Source of the DNA: Strigops habroptila
Taxonomy: Eukaryota; Chordata; Aves; Psittaciformes; Psittacidae
Reading direction: 5' to 3'
Assembly: GCF_004027225.2 (NCBI RefSeq)
Contig: NC_044284.2
Span: 39,232,420 to 39,296,419 of the forward strand
DNA length: 64,000 bases
Shown here: positions 1 to 12,800 of the stretch, in pieces
Position numbering within the stretch: position 1 is the first letter of the stretch
How the letters are laid out: each line of letters opens with the position of its first letter
Notes under the pieces: generated by a model
What the model saw: the letters and a program-made list of their open reading frames with translations, nothing else
The model's database searches: none
What the model was told of the DNA's origin: nothing
Made by a program: the position numbers and the translations under genes

Positions 1-112
1 TAAGAGAAGAGCTACTGATGTCATATCTGGATTTCTGCAAGGCCTTTGACATGGCCCCCCACATGTATCTGACGTATCTCCCACCGCATCTGATTTCAGC
101 CCCCGTGGTGTT
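1..112 (+). mobile_element. CR1 LINE reverse-transcriptase fragment (left copy)
   Basis: The same element as at 50004-50115, cut by the window edge. TGGATTTCTGCAAGGCCTTT encodes the DFCKAF motif. Confidence 0.78.
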
Positions 113-677
113 CACAGACGCAGGAGAGGGAGCATGATGCTCATTGACCGACTATGAATGGCCAGAGGCAGGTAAGCACAAAGCTTATTCTGACTCTGGT
201 CACTCCCTGCACCACTGCCAGTCCTACTCCATTCTTGTTAAACTTTCTTCTGAAAGCAAGTCTAACCTTTGGATGGTATCAACCATCCCTTAATTTCTTT
301 CACTGATAGGAGCAGTATTTTCTTCCTAGGGAAGTGAACTGGTTGAATTTATATTTATCTTACCATAAATGTTAAAATATCAAGTATATGGCACTCCCCA
401 TCTGCAAGACACAGTATCTGGCACCCCTCAAGTAGCACTCCCAACCCTGTCAAGATACAAGCAACAACCCTGTTCCCAGGATGGGGAAGGAACTAAGGAG
501 AGAAGGGCAATACCTCATCTGCTATTACAAAGGAAGTCAGTCAAAACCAGAAAGAATTAGAGCTAAGATGTTCATTGGCCTGGGGCCAATGCATACAACC
601 CCTTTCTCCCCTTCTAACTGCCTCAGTCAAGGCACCTAGCACAAGAAACATTAAACACTCTAGAACAAATGCTTTAC

Positions 678-893
678 ATGTGCAATACGAATCCACTTCT
701 CCATGATCTTGGCTCTTTGCTGTGTTTTCAGTTCCTTGCTATTCAGGATAGTGCTGACAACACATTTGGTAACTGCATTGAACTGAGAGATGGTGGCTCT
801 GATGGTAGGTGCCACGTGCTTGTTTTCTTCCTTATGCCTTTGAGACCAGATGCATCCCAAGCAGTGGTGGGGCACAACTTTCTTGAAGAGTTC
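678..893 (-). CDS. RGL1: RGL1-like exon: RasGEF core, left copy
   Basis: A 72-codon, phase 0-0 exon matching 50678-50893 with three base changes. It encodes [16 protein letters not shown], then QRHKEENKH where the right copy has QRDKEENKH. The acceptor cactctag and donor GTAAAG are both intact. It is the most 3' exon of this copy inside the window. Confidence 0.93.
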
Positions 894-3800
894 CTAGAGT
901 GAAACAGAGGTGCCTAAGCCAGCAGGATTCTCAAAGATCTCTACTGTCCACAAGAAGAAATGCGTGTTTACAGTACAAATTGGATCTAAATCTAAGATGG
1001 TATTAAAGGGTAAATATTTGTTTTCACTCAGTTTAAAATACACCCTTTGGCATACTCTTTGTAGGCTTGAAGCCCTAACTGTCAGCTAAATAGTCCTGGC
1101 AAAATAAGAGACACCTTTCTATCAGTTGCATAACCAAGGGGAAAATTTTTCATAGGATGATAATTTGAAGGAGTTTGATACAGACAAACCAAATCAGAGC
1201 ACTACAGTGAAGATTACCTATACATCTTTAGGCCAGGCAGCAATATAGTCAAAATGTGCTATTTCTCAGGTGTCAAATATTAAACTTTGCAAAAAAGGCT
1301 ATACAGTGTAATTTCACACTTAAAAAAACACCAAAACACCAAACCAACCAACCACAAAAAAAAAAAAAACCACTCCACAACAACAAAACTAAACAAAACA
1401 ACAACAACAAAAAACCAAAGGACTAAAGGAAAGAGCCCAGTGAAGAAAGCAACTTTGGATAACCAAGCAGAGCTGTGTTCTGTGTCCCAACAACAGACCT
1501 GTTCTGGAACACTATTCTTACATTGATGCAAAACTGAAAATTAAAGAAATAAATAAACAAAATTTAGAAACCCAGCACTATTTCCGCTAGCACTTCAAGT
1601 AGTGCATATGCTCTACATACTGCATCCATGTATGTCAACTGTTCTGCCACAAGGTGTTCTTGGAAAGAAGAGAATTCTTCTGGACTGCTGATCTCCGGTT
1701 CCTCTTCATCACATTGGTTACTGGGGGAAGTGTTATGGAACTCATCTGTCCAGGATGGAAAACACCACTTAGTAAATTTATACAGCAAACAGTGAATCAA
1801 AGCAGATGTTTGTTTAAAACATCACTGTATATATTATAGCAGAACAGCCAAGGGGTCCAGCCTGATACAATGGCCCCACTGTGCTGCATATTTTAGTGAA
1901 AAAGATGATGACCAGAAGATTGAACTGGCAAAGAAAAGCTGGAAGATAAAGAAATAGAGTTAGACAGAATTGAGGTGTTTAGATTCGCTTAGCAGAGAAG
2001 CCCATTTGTTAAACATTCTTCTGAAAGAAAAAACATCTCAACTCAGGATGAGAACAAAGCTATACTAAACACAAAGAAATGTGCCCTTGTTTCCTGTGGT
2101 AGGGGAGCAAGGCAAACAGAAAATCCCTAAACACAAATCCTCTTCCTCATCCCTTTTACTGTAAGGTGACAGTAACTCCAGAAGAAGGGGGGGAAAAAAA
2201 TGGATTTGTTGAAGACTAACAACAAAGGTACCGAGTTTGCTACCAGTGAGATTTCATTAAATAAAACCAGCAGTGCATTTCAGAGTAGGTTATGCAATAC
2301 TTTATACCCAGTTTAAGCAGAACAGACATTAAAGCAGCAAAAGCAGATAAAGGGATATTTCATCACTGTTATTCGAAATACTTTGCTTTTCCTCTCTTCA
2401 TTAGGTAACAAAACCTTATCGTGAGGTAAAATTACATCGTTTTGTAAATTGCTATGGTTTTGATGTAACACCTAATAACTACAGGCTGTATCCAGATTTC
2501 CATCTGCACATTCTAATTGCACAATTTATTGACAGAGCTAAATGCGATAAATGGAGACCTCTGTTCCAGCATTATTTTTCTGTGGCTGTTTTGTAACATT
2601 CTGCATAATTAAATGGACTTCTACTGAACCGTTACAAGAGTCACACTTTTTTCTCTCTCTTTTTTGCTATGTGACTCCTCATTTTCCTTTCAGCGCTTGA
2701 AATTCAACTGCAAATCTGCATCACTGAGTTGCGACCCTATTCAAAACCTCACAGCGCCCTTAAAACCAGGTCCTGGAGTGCAGTGCAAGACTTTCCTTTT
2801 CTTTTTTCATGCCTTTCTCTTTTCTCTCTCACCTTCATGAATGTGTAACCAGTCTTTTCCCTACTCTCCCAGAAGCTGGAATCCTCTTGTACTCAAGTAT
2901 CTCACCGTCTTCAAATAGCTCTGATCCATTTAGCCCTCTCAAAGCCCAGTCGCCCTCTTGACTTCACTGAGAGCAACCACGCACCCTTTCTGAATTTGCA
3001 GTCTCTGTATTTTGTCACAGCTCTGTATTTGCTTTTTGTTGGTTTGGGCTTTTCTTGGGGGATGCTGGGGAGTGGTGTGTTGAAATGAGAAGACCAGCTA
3101 AAGAGCAGCTGTGTCTTTTACCTCAATGACATGGGAAGTGCACTGACAATTAACCACTTAGCTGCTGCAGCAATCTCAAATCTCTGGCTAAATATTAGAG
3201 AAGTGCTGGATTTCCCAACACACCCCGGAATAAACAGGCACAGGCACCTACACGATACAAGTCTTTCATCCTGCACAGAACCTGCAGCCTCATACAGAGA
3301 TATTTTTTTTATTTTTTTTTTATTTTTTTTTTTAAGAAAAAAGTCCCTGGTGAGCCTCACACCATTGTCAATTAGCATGAGAGCTGATGACATGTACCCC
3401 ACATAAACCCCTGTGATACCTTACAGTCTGAGAGAAGAGAAAGGTAACTTACCGTCATTTTCCACTTCTTGGTTCTGGAACTGCTCCAAGAGGTTCTGCG
3501 CCCTTCTCTCTGGGTCAGAGCCAGATATATTCTTCTTCAGGTAATCCAACATCTTCAGCAGACACGGGTAGTTGGGCGGCTCTCTGAAATCTTCAGAGCA
3601 CTGATCGAGCCAGGCTCGTAAGATTGATGCTGTTGCACTAAGAGCAAATACACGGAGAACTGGTTGTATACAGCACGTATTGATGCAATCATATGTATCT
3701 GTATTTAGTATAACAATAAGAACTCTAAGACTTTCATACCCTACATGAAGGCAGTATGAAGACCTTCCAAGCACTGAATAGAATCTGTTCTTTTTATGCA

Positions 3801-6800
3801 TGGAATCTTAGTAAGGTATCACCCATATTTTCCCAGGGACTTCAGGGAAGTTGCTCCTGATTTGCACTCATACAAGTGGATCCAGTTACAGCTCCAAATG
3901 AATGCAGAATCAAATACACTTAAGCTATATTGAGACCCTTCAATTAAATTCAGGATATCAAATAATGGTAGATAAAGCAATTGAAAGAAGGGAAGGGAAA
4001 AAGGGAAGGGAAAAGGGGAAGTGAAAGGAAGGGATAGGAAGGGAAAAAGAAGGGAAAAAGGGAAAGGAAGGGAAGGGAAAAAGGGAAGGGAAGGGAAAAA
4101 CAGAAAGGAAGAGAAGGGAAAAAGGGAAGGGAAGGAAAAAACAGAAAGGAAGGGAAGGGAAAAAGGGAAGGGAAGGGAAAAACAGAAAGGAAGGGAAGGG
4201 AAAAACAGAAAGGAAGGGAAGGGAAGGGAAAGGAAGGGAAGGAAAAAAGGGAAGAGAAGGGAAAGGGAAGGGAAGGGAAAGGGAAGGAAAGGGAAAGGGA
4301 AGGAAAGGGAAAGGGAAGGGAAGGGAAAGGGAAGGAAAGGGAAAGGGAAGGGAAGGGAAGGGAAAGGGAAGGAAAGGGAAAGGGAAGGGAAGGAAGGAAA
4401 GGAAGGAAGGGAAGGGAAGGGAAGGGAAGGGAAGGGAAGGGAAGGGAAGGGAAGGGAAGGGAAGGGAAGGGAAGGGGAAGGGAAAGGAAGGGAAAAAGGG
4501 AAGGGAAGGGTCGACAAAACTGTTTGAGTTGGAAGGGATCTACAACAATAATCTAGTCCAACTTCCTGACCAATTTAGGGCTGACCAAGTCAAAGCATGT
4601 TATTAAGGGCACTGTCCACTCACAGGCTTGGGGCTAAATCAAACACTTCCTTTGGTGCTCTTCCTCTCATCAATCACTGCTGCCGAGTCTAGCGACCAAA
4701 CTGAAGCTGTGTATTCCTCCACACTGTATTACACATTATCTGCTGCCTTAGTAGAAAGACTGCCCATTCATGGAAGCTTGGGGTCTGGGAAGAAGCAGTC
4801 TAAGCTTGAACCTAACTCTCGTGAGCACACGCTCTGAGACTGCCTCATCTGTGAAGATAAAACCCTAATCCTGACACGGGCAGCACGGGCAGCACTGTGC
4901 TGCCAGTACCCAATATCAAGCTTGAAGCACCAAGATCGCTGAACCCAGAAGACAGGTTGGTCTTGCTGACCTTAGGGTGAAATGCATAACAGAAATACAG
5001 CAGGAGAATCTTGATTTTACCCTTAGCCCGAAGACAAAGAGGGGCTGTCAGATTATACCATGCAAAAAGCTATCTTGGTCATGCTGACAGTGCAGGAAAA
5101 AGATGCTTAAGGAGTTACAGGAATGTTGGATTCCATTCAGGAAAGTTATCCCAGACCTTCTTAGACACAGGCAGCTAAGAAGTCACCAACTGCAGAGAAA
5201 TGCCCATGGACATTCTACAGACTAAGAGGAATGAGGGGAAACCAGAGCTGGTGAATCAACGTGCTCTTCACCCTGCCTGAAACAGAGGGAAGTGATCTGT
5301 TTATCTGCTTTTCCTAGTTTATGTAGGTTTTAATCCACACCCACCCGTTAGATTGGTTCTCAGATACTGCACAGATGTATGCTGATGGGAATTTCTTTAA
5401 AACCTGTTTTTTCAGGGATTTTTCATCCTTTTAACTTGATTTTGTAGGAAAAAAAGACTTACAATTTATGCTATGGTTTTCCAGAAATAACTTGAAGTTT
5501 TGTTGACGAATTTCAACTAAGTGTGGAAAAACTGAAAGAAGTCTGGAAAAATAACCTGATTTCTTCAAGTTTTAAGAAAACTCAAGCCTGGCTAAAAAAT
5601 AATGAGCAATTTAATTTTTCTGCTGCAGGAAAGACTGCGAGATCTTTGGTTCTTCATAGCAACATGCCGGTGACTCAGCGTGTGTATTTTTTGTGCCCCC
5701 ATTAGCACTGGCCGCAGCACAATTAGAAGTGAGGAAGACACAGACAAACTCTTTAAAGAGGATTTTGTTTACCTGAGCTGACAAAGAGATGAGGGAAAAG
5801 GACTTTTTTGTGCAGTCACATAACATGACACACTGGCCACGGCCACGGTTTCATGCTATCCTACTGTGGTGTTCAGAGTAGGACACAATGTGAGAGGCAA
5901 AAAGCCACTTGTTCCACAATAAAAGGCACAATTAGCATCTAAACTCCACGAGAAAAGGAAGTCCTGAAGATTTCCTCTGTGACACTGAAACCATCCCTGG
6001 ATTTCAAATCTCTTCCAGCAGTCATAAATGCTGTGGCGGGCACAAGAGGTAAGTTAGAGGTATTGCTACGAAACACAGTTTTCCTTCTGTAAGGAAGCAG
6101 ATCCCATGAGCTCCACTGCCATCAGAAAAACAGCCGAGATGACCAAGTGACAACAGCCCTGGTTTGCAGCAGGCTCTGTTTCTGCAAATGCTTTCTGCTC
6201 TGCTGTGTAGCTAGCTGGGAGAGCTCAGCCCTCCAATGAACCTATTTTTCACATCTACATAAACCTTCGCTGATACCTATTCCAATAACCACGTTTCCAA
6301 GACCCTCATGCAATAACAGTATTCCATAAACCCAACGATATTCCATGAAGAGGAAATGGCCTATGCTCTCAGTAAAAACCTCTAAACACACGTATCCAGT
6401 CTTCAGTCATGCCACATTCCGAGTTTTAGTAACAAACAAATTCCACATTTTGATAATAAAGCAGATGCAACCAGGAGCTGACATTCAAGGCAACAAAAAA
6501 ACCTCCAAGTATTTTGATTCATTTCTGTGGCCTGTCATTCATCTGGGGGAAAGCACCACCAATCTACTCCAAATCAGCAAACCAAAGCCAGTAGCAGAAG
6601 GAAATCACAACCTTATGCTCCTAGAGGAGGCTTGAAAGGACTTATACTGTTGCTCAAGCTCATCTAGGATTCAAAAGTCTCCAGAGTCAGCCATGGCAGT
6701 GCTTGGGACTGCAGAAGAGGAGGGTTTGAGGCCTTAAAGCTCTTTCACTTTTTGTACTAAGCAAGCTGGTTTTTCTTTTCATTCAGCTGGTCTGACTCCA

Positions 6801-9800
6801 GCAAGAATCTTCCCTTTTACAGCACTGGGGATGCAAGTATGAAATAAAGACAGGGGAAAAAAAAGTCATGTGTACTATCGTATGGACCTCTCTAATTCTT
6901 AATGCTACTCATCATGCTGATAATTTTTGTGTTTAATGTATGTATGGGTTTATTCTGAATTGTCACGTCTTGCTGTGTTCCATCAACTCTTTTTTTTGAA
7001 AGTCAACAGAAACCTGAGCTAAAAAAGCATGTAGTAGACACAGAGAACTTTGAAGGCAACGATGACCTAAGATGAAGAGGCAGCTCTGGCACACCTCGAC
7101 ACAAAAACATGCAGAACTGAGAAACAGCACCAGGCAATCTTGTTTATACAATGGAAGGAAGAGCAAAAGTAATTGCTTATAGGAGGAGATAGAGGGTAAG
7201 GTTACTCACTCCTTACTACTCTCTTATCAGACAACTAAGGGAGGCAAGGCATCATATTTCTGGAAACACAGACTTTTGACTGGAATTCCACCTTTTCTGG
7301 ACTTTATTCTTCTGTTACTTACAACCACAAACTTTCTGCCTGACTGACAGTAGTAAGAACTGTGGAAAGCAAGCTACTGACCATGAAAAGCTAAGGTGGG
7401 TCCTGATAACTAAGGAAAAAAAAAAAGGCAAAGCAGAGTCATGCATGGCAGGTTTTTTTAAGCTCACAAAACTTTTGGAGGTGTTCAGAGCCTCCTCATA
7501 ACTCTCAGGTCCAAACTGTGTGTATTTGTAAAGTTACAAAATTACCGTTCCTTTGTTCAAGCTGTCTATTACTGAATGCAGTTTTAAAGAAAAGGGCAAT
7601 AATAATAAAAAGCCCAAAAGACATTTTAGATTATATGTAATTAAATCAGACCCCTGGTGAAAAATATCAGGTTTTTTGACCACTCCAGAGGCCCAAAAAT
7701 GACAGGAATGATGCATAAGTGAACAGAAGAAAATCCCCTTGGCAGAACGGATCCTTAGAAGGCATGATTCCAAACACAGCTGAAATGATCTTGGGTCAGT
7801 AACAACTATATGTCACTGCAAAAAGTGGGAGAAGCAACTGCTGGCTTGGACCCAGAATTTAGAAACATCAGGATAGGTTTATAGCTCCCACAAGTCTCTC
7901 AAATGAGGCTGTGCCATGAGTGTCCTCAAGCCCTAGGGTAGGACTTGCGGGTACTGAGCTACATGAGGCACGAGATGGAACACTAATGAACGAAAAAAAC
8001 CAAACCAAACCAAACCTTACATCACGCATTTTCCTTTTCAAAATAGTAACAATCTTAGAAAAATAAGCAGCTGTGCTGACTGTATTAATGAAAATTACGT
8101 CAGATAAACTCATCGGACATTGTGCTACGGCCGGGATAAGACCACATCCTCCTCTAATATCAAATCCTGACTAGAGCTCGCTGTACAGGGCAAAACTACA
8201 CATACGTGTGGACAACTGCTTCCCTTTCGCAGGAACTCCCGTTGTCAAGTTGTTCACGGGTTTGAACATCCAGGCATCCATCTCTGAAAAACCAGACAGT
8301 AGAGGGGCTTCAGGGTGGGGTCTGTTGCAAACAATTCTAGGCATGTTTGCACAGTGATTTTTAAAACAAAGCCACAGTCTCAGGTGGGACATTTGTTTGC
8401 ATTACTGAGGTACCTTAGTAAGAGAGAAATAAGCATGGAAACTTCTGAAAATCAGAACTATGTTGACCATGTTGGGGAATGCGCATAAATATGCTTTCTG
8501 GGAATCTAAAGTGGATATATGAATGTACTTTAAGACAAAATTAGTTGTCTTAAGACTAGTTAAGTGCCTTTAATTGAAAAGCTTGTTGTGTACCATCCTG
8601 TTTAGAGCCACCTTTGACTGACTGATTCACATTATTTGAGCTCTTCGCAAGGCTTTGGGGGGGGAGGGACACACGATATTAATTGTCTTGTGTGGGTCCC
8701 AGTTTGGTTTCTGAGCAATCAGACACAGCACACTTTCTCTACCTGGTGACTATGCTTTAATGAGACTTGGGATGTGGGCAGCATGCCTTTACACATTCCA
8801 TGTTTATGCGGAAATTGTGGATTTTGCAGCATTCTTGGCATCTGTTTGTCAGGTTATTAAGTTCATGTCCACTAAAATTAATGGAAGGAATTCCTGACAA
8901 CATCCCCCTATCATGTAAAAAATGGCCTAGTTTCCATTATTACTGGCTCTCACCTGTCAAGGAGAAGCTCTAGTACTTCCTTAGCGGAAGTGAAAGCCCT
9001 GTATGTTGATAGAAAAGTATTCACATAAGTAAAATCATTATCCTCAAAAGATGTTATAAGGTTTTCTACAAGCTTCTCCAGGGTTCCAGTTGTTATTTTC
9101 CTGGTCTTGCTGACAGTATGTTCTTTTATCTGGTCTTCCTCAACCTACAAAGTTGAAAAAAAAACAAAGCACAACAATCAGACAGAAGTCAGATCCCTGA
9201 CAAGGCTTTCACAATGAAACACAGATTAAATTTCATCTTTTCACAGGAATAGTACATCTTTAATTATTAACTTATTTTGGCTCTCTAAACACCAAATCCT
9301 CTATGAAATAACGGAGGCTTTTAGTAAGTTTATCTTTAAGATACTTCTCTGACATGCTCCACATAAGATTTTACAGCCTGTCTGCTATCAAGTTATCTTA
9401 CGATCCCTGCGTATATTAGTATCTAAAAGCATATCCATTATCCCACAAAGAATAATACTACTGGAGGGAACAACAGTGGTAAGCCGGTGTCTCACTTAAC
9501 TTCTGAATAAACATGAAAACTGATCACAACTTTAGCATTGGCACTTGTGATTCCCTTGCTGAAAATACCAACTTTGGCTTGCCACACAGAATGTAAGGTC
9601 ATGAACACATCTGGATGTGAAACATTTCATGATACTTTTGCAAGGACGGTGTCAAAGTCATCTTGCAAAGTGCTGTCATAACATTTCAATTTTCTCTTAC
9701 AGTTTCCAGTAGGTACAATATTTGTCAACAAATCTAGGCTTTGGTGTTGGGGGTGTGTGTGTTTTTTAAACAGCACTTGGGTTTAATGCTTACAGCCTGC

Positions 9801-12800
9801 TTTACGTCTGAACTAACTAGAAACATTCCCTTAAATTCTACCATGATTTAGAGGACAGCTCAGGAAATGATTTTTGTGAGTAGTTTAAATACTTATTTGT
9901 TAAGTAGGTGTGATAGAGAAGCTTTAAAAATGGGATTATAAATGAAAACATCAACAAGAGCAACCTAACAGAAAATTCCTCTCTACCTTTTGAGTTGGCT
10001 ATCTCTGGGAAGGAACTTTAAGACCACTAGTGTGGGAAAGGCTTAACTCTACAGAGGCAGCATGGGGAAGGCATGCAGTTCCCCTCCCATTGTTGCTGTT
10101 TAATGACCGATGTACTACATCCTCAGCTTGAGGTAAATGTGCTGTGATGCATCCTTTCTTTTGCCTTGATACAAATACATGGCATGAATAATCACTATTT
10201 AATCACTATAGTTGCACATCACCAGTACCAATGAAACTCCAGTAACAAAAAGGTCATTTTCCTTCAGAGAAAGAAATGGCTTGAGCCTGTTTGAGTGTCT
10301 GCAACCATGAGAGAAAAGAAAAACCCTGTCAAAAATCCCCAGACATCACCATGATTTATGTAAATAAACTACTGAAAGGTCACCTGAAAGAATTAAATAC
10401 ATTTTTGAAGTGTTCACATTTACTGAGTTTAGAAGATATTTTAAGGCAAGCCTTGTACCTAGCTAGGATTAATGGCATTATGCAAAGGAAAAATCAGGCC
10501 ATCGTGGAAGTATTTCAAGACTGTGGAAAAAAACCCCAGCTTAAATCTTTTTTAGGTTAGATTAAATATATCAGTAGAAAAATACTACAGGAAAGAAACT
10601 TGCATTGGGTATGAACACACAGCAGTCTATCTCATCAGCAATTCTGCACTCTCAGAATAAAAACTAAGGAGTTCAACCCATTTTCATTGCAGCATTATTC
10701 TGCTGGAGAGCTCCTCCTTACATATGCACCCACAGCAAGCTTTCAACTGGGACTGCTGTGATAGTTCTCTTTCAAACCACAACCTTCGCCTCCTAGGTAA
10801 CAGCTGCTGCTGTATCACGATACATTATTGTGGTATAAGCTCTTTGCAAATTTTGACAGTGGCACACAGTGATCACCGTTACATGGTACCAATTAAAGCC
10901 ACCCGAAGTTTTGCACCATTTTGTGCATCAGAACAACAGAAAAGGCTCTCCACTGCCTTCTGTTCCTCTCCTTCAACAACATGTCCAGAACTCTAACAAA
11001 GATGCTAGACCGCAACATCTCAGGGCTTCAGTAAGATTTTCTTGGTCCTCCACAAGGCTGACCATAAACAAACAGAAATGGCATTTTACAGCCCGAGTTT
11101 TTCATATTTTTAAACAGTCTTCTTTGGATTTTTCAGGCCACGGAGCATAGCTTTGATAATCTGCAAGCGTAATGAGCAAACAGTTTCCAACCAGATAGAC
11201 AGCATCTTTCAAAAGCAAGCGTAGAAAGATTGAACTGAGGTCTAATCTTGCAAGTCCTTGGTTTTTTGAGGTTGTGCAGGTACTGATGATCTAGTGTAAT
11301 TCTAATATCTTTACTAATCCTCTGCAATGCTGGACCTTCAGAGGGGCACACTCTCTTTTAAGGCGATCATTTTGCAGCTACGCAGCACAAAACATTACCC
11401 ATGTACACAGCTCTTGCTGAAACACGAGAGCTCCATGCAGACTAAAACACATTCAGGATGAAAAGTTCCTTCAAGCACAAACTGACTCCAACACCAGCTG
11501 CAGATGCTCTGTACTGAAGGAGCTATAATTTGGTTCCAAGCTGGTTCTAATCAAGGGCCTGACCTTGTCCCATACAGGCTGCCTCCTGAACCCACACTCA
11601 GTCTCACTGGCTCACCAAGGCATTGTGAAAGTGCAAGATAGCCACACACACAATTGCAGGATGAGGAAAAGATATGAGTATCAGCATAATATCCAACAGA
11701 TGTCTTCTCTCTGCAATGGCCACCAACACAGGGCTTGAGGAAGCAGGCCCTAAATTACAAGCAGCTCGTTACCAACATAGCTGGCTACTAGGTGTGTAAA
11801 AGCAAGACTCCTTTGCGAATCCGGTGCGACACCGCGTGCAACCTCCGATACCGCAATCTCCATTTCCCATCAGTTCTTCTCTGCAAAAACTGGCCGAGAG
11901 ACGCTGATCTCTGGCCATTTTGTCTACCAATGACAGGAAAATAAAGCAAAAACCTCCATATGCCCCAAAGTTGCCAAGTATTTCACTCTGTTTGAAAGCT
12001 AAAATACAGATCTGTATTCCACAGCCTCGTGGGCCATAGGTACAAATGCTACCTGTTGACATTCAATGGGATTCTAAATTAAAAACTCCACCATCTCCTA
12101 AATTAACAATACAGCCCAGCAAGAGGGAGGAGAGACTCAAGATTAAAACAAAATAGTTCAAATTCCAAATGGTACAAAAGTAGGCTGCTACCCAAATAAA
12201 AACACAGAATTGTAGCCACTATTTCATCAATATCACTGGAAGCAATTGCTTTTCCCAAAAACCCCCACTGGTTTGCAGGTTTTTTCCAATGCAAATATTA
12301 TCTGTTGAGATTCTGAAAGCAAGAATTGTGGAACGAAACCAATGGAATAGTTTTTCATTAGGCAGACTGGAAAAAAGTACTGAAAGAAAACAATTAGGAT
12401 GAAGAAATAAATGAGATATCAAATATTCTTCAGCCTTAGTCATTTAAAACATTACCACTTTGCTAAAGACTTGTTTTATTTAGAAATTCTGCACAATTAT
12501 TTTCAAGATAGTGAACCTAGTGTCTCTGCAACACAATTTCTACTGATTTTGACAGATTTTCAAATGCTTTTGCCTTGCCTTGAAACTTACAGCTTTTCCA
12601 GATGGGGAGTTTTCCACTCTAGCTATTTTTATTAACTTCATGGACAGACACCCTGTGCTGGAATAAAACTGCCTAAAGTGCAGTAACTTATAATTTATCT
12701 AAAAATAAGGCACTCTAATCAAGAATGACTGTTTCATTTCACTGTTTGCCTAACTGTGAAAATGGAATCACCTTTAACCTTCGGAAAGTGGGAATAAGAT

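Larger units (their letters stand above)
1..8045. repeat. Left copy of a large intrachromosomal duplication
   Basis: Aligns collinearly and in the same orientation with 50004-63302. Matching blocks: 1-2035 with 50004-52035; 2044-3007 with 52516-53464; 3008-about 3990 with 54546-55535; 4823-6400 with 55575-57166; 6410-about 6865 with 60135-60591; 6868-8045 with 62118-63302. The blocks are nearly identical apart from scattered substitutions and small indels. The left end is cut by the window edge. Confidence 0.95.
3638..8953 (-). other. Intron of the left RGL1-like gene
   Basis: Apart from the purine repeat and old CR1 fragment, I see no exon. RGL1 should have a short linker exon (about 26 codons) between its two REM exons; I searched by eye and found none here. 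Confidence 0.5.

Noticed and set aside
3819-4527. Long open frames on both strands (232 and 168 codons)
   Set aside because: They are translations of the GGGAA repeat; there is no start context, domain or splice signal.
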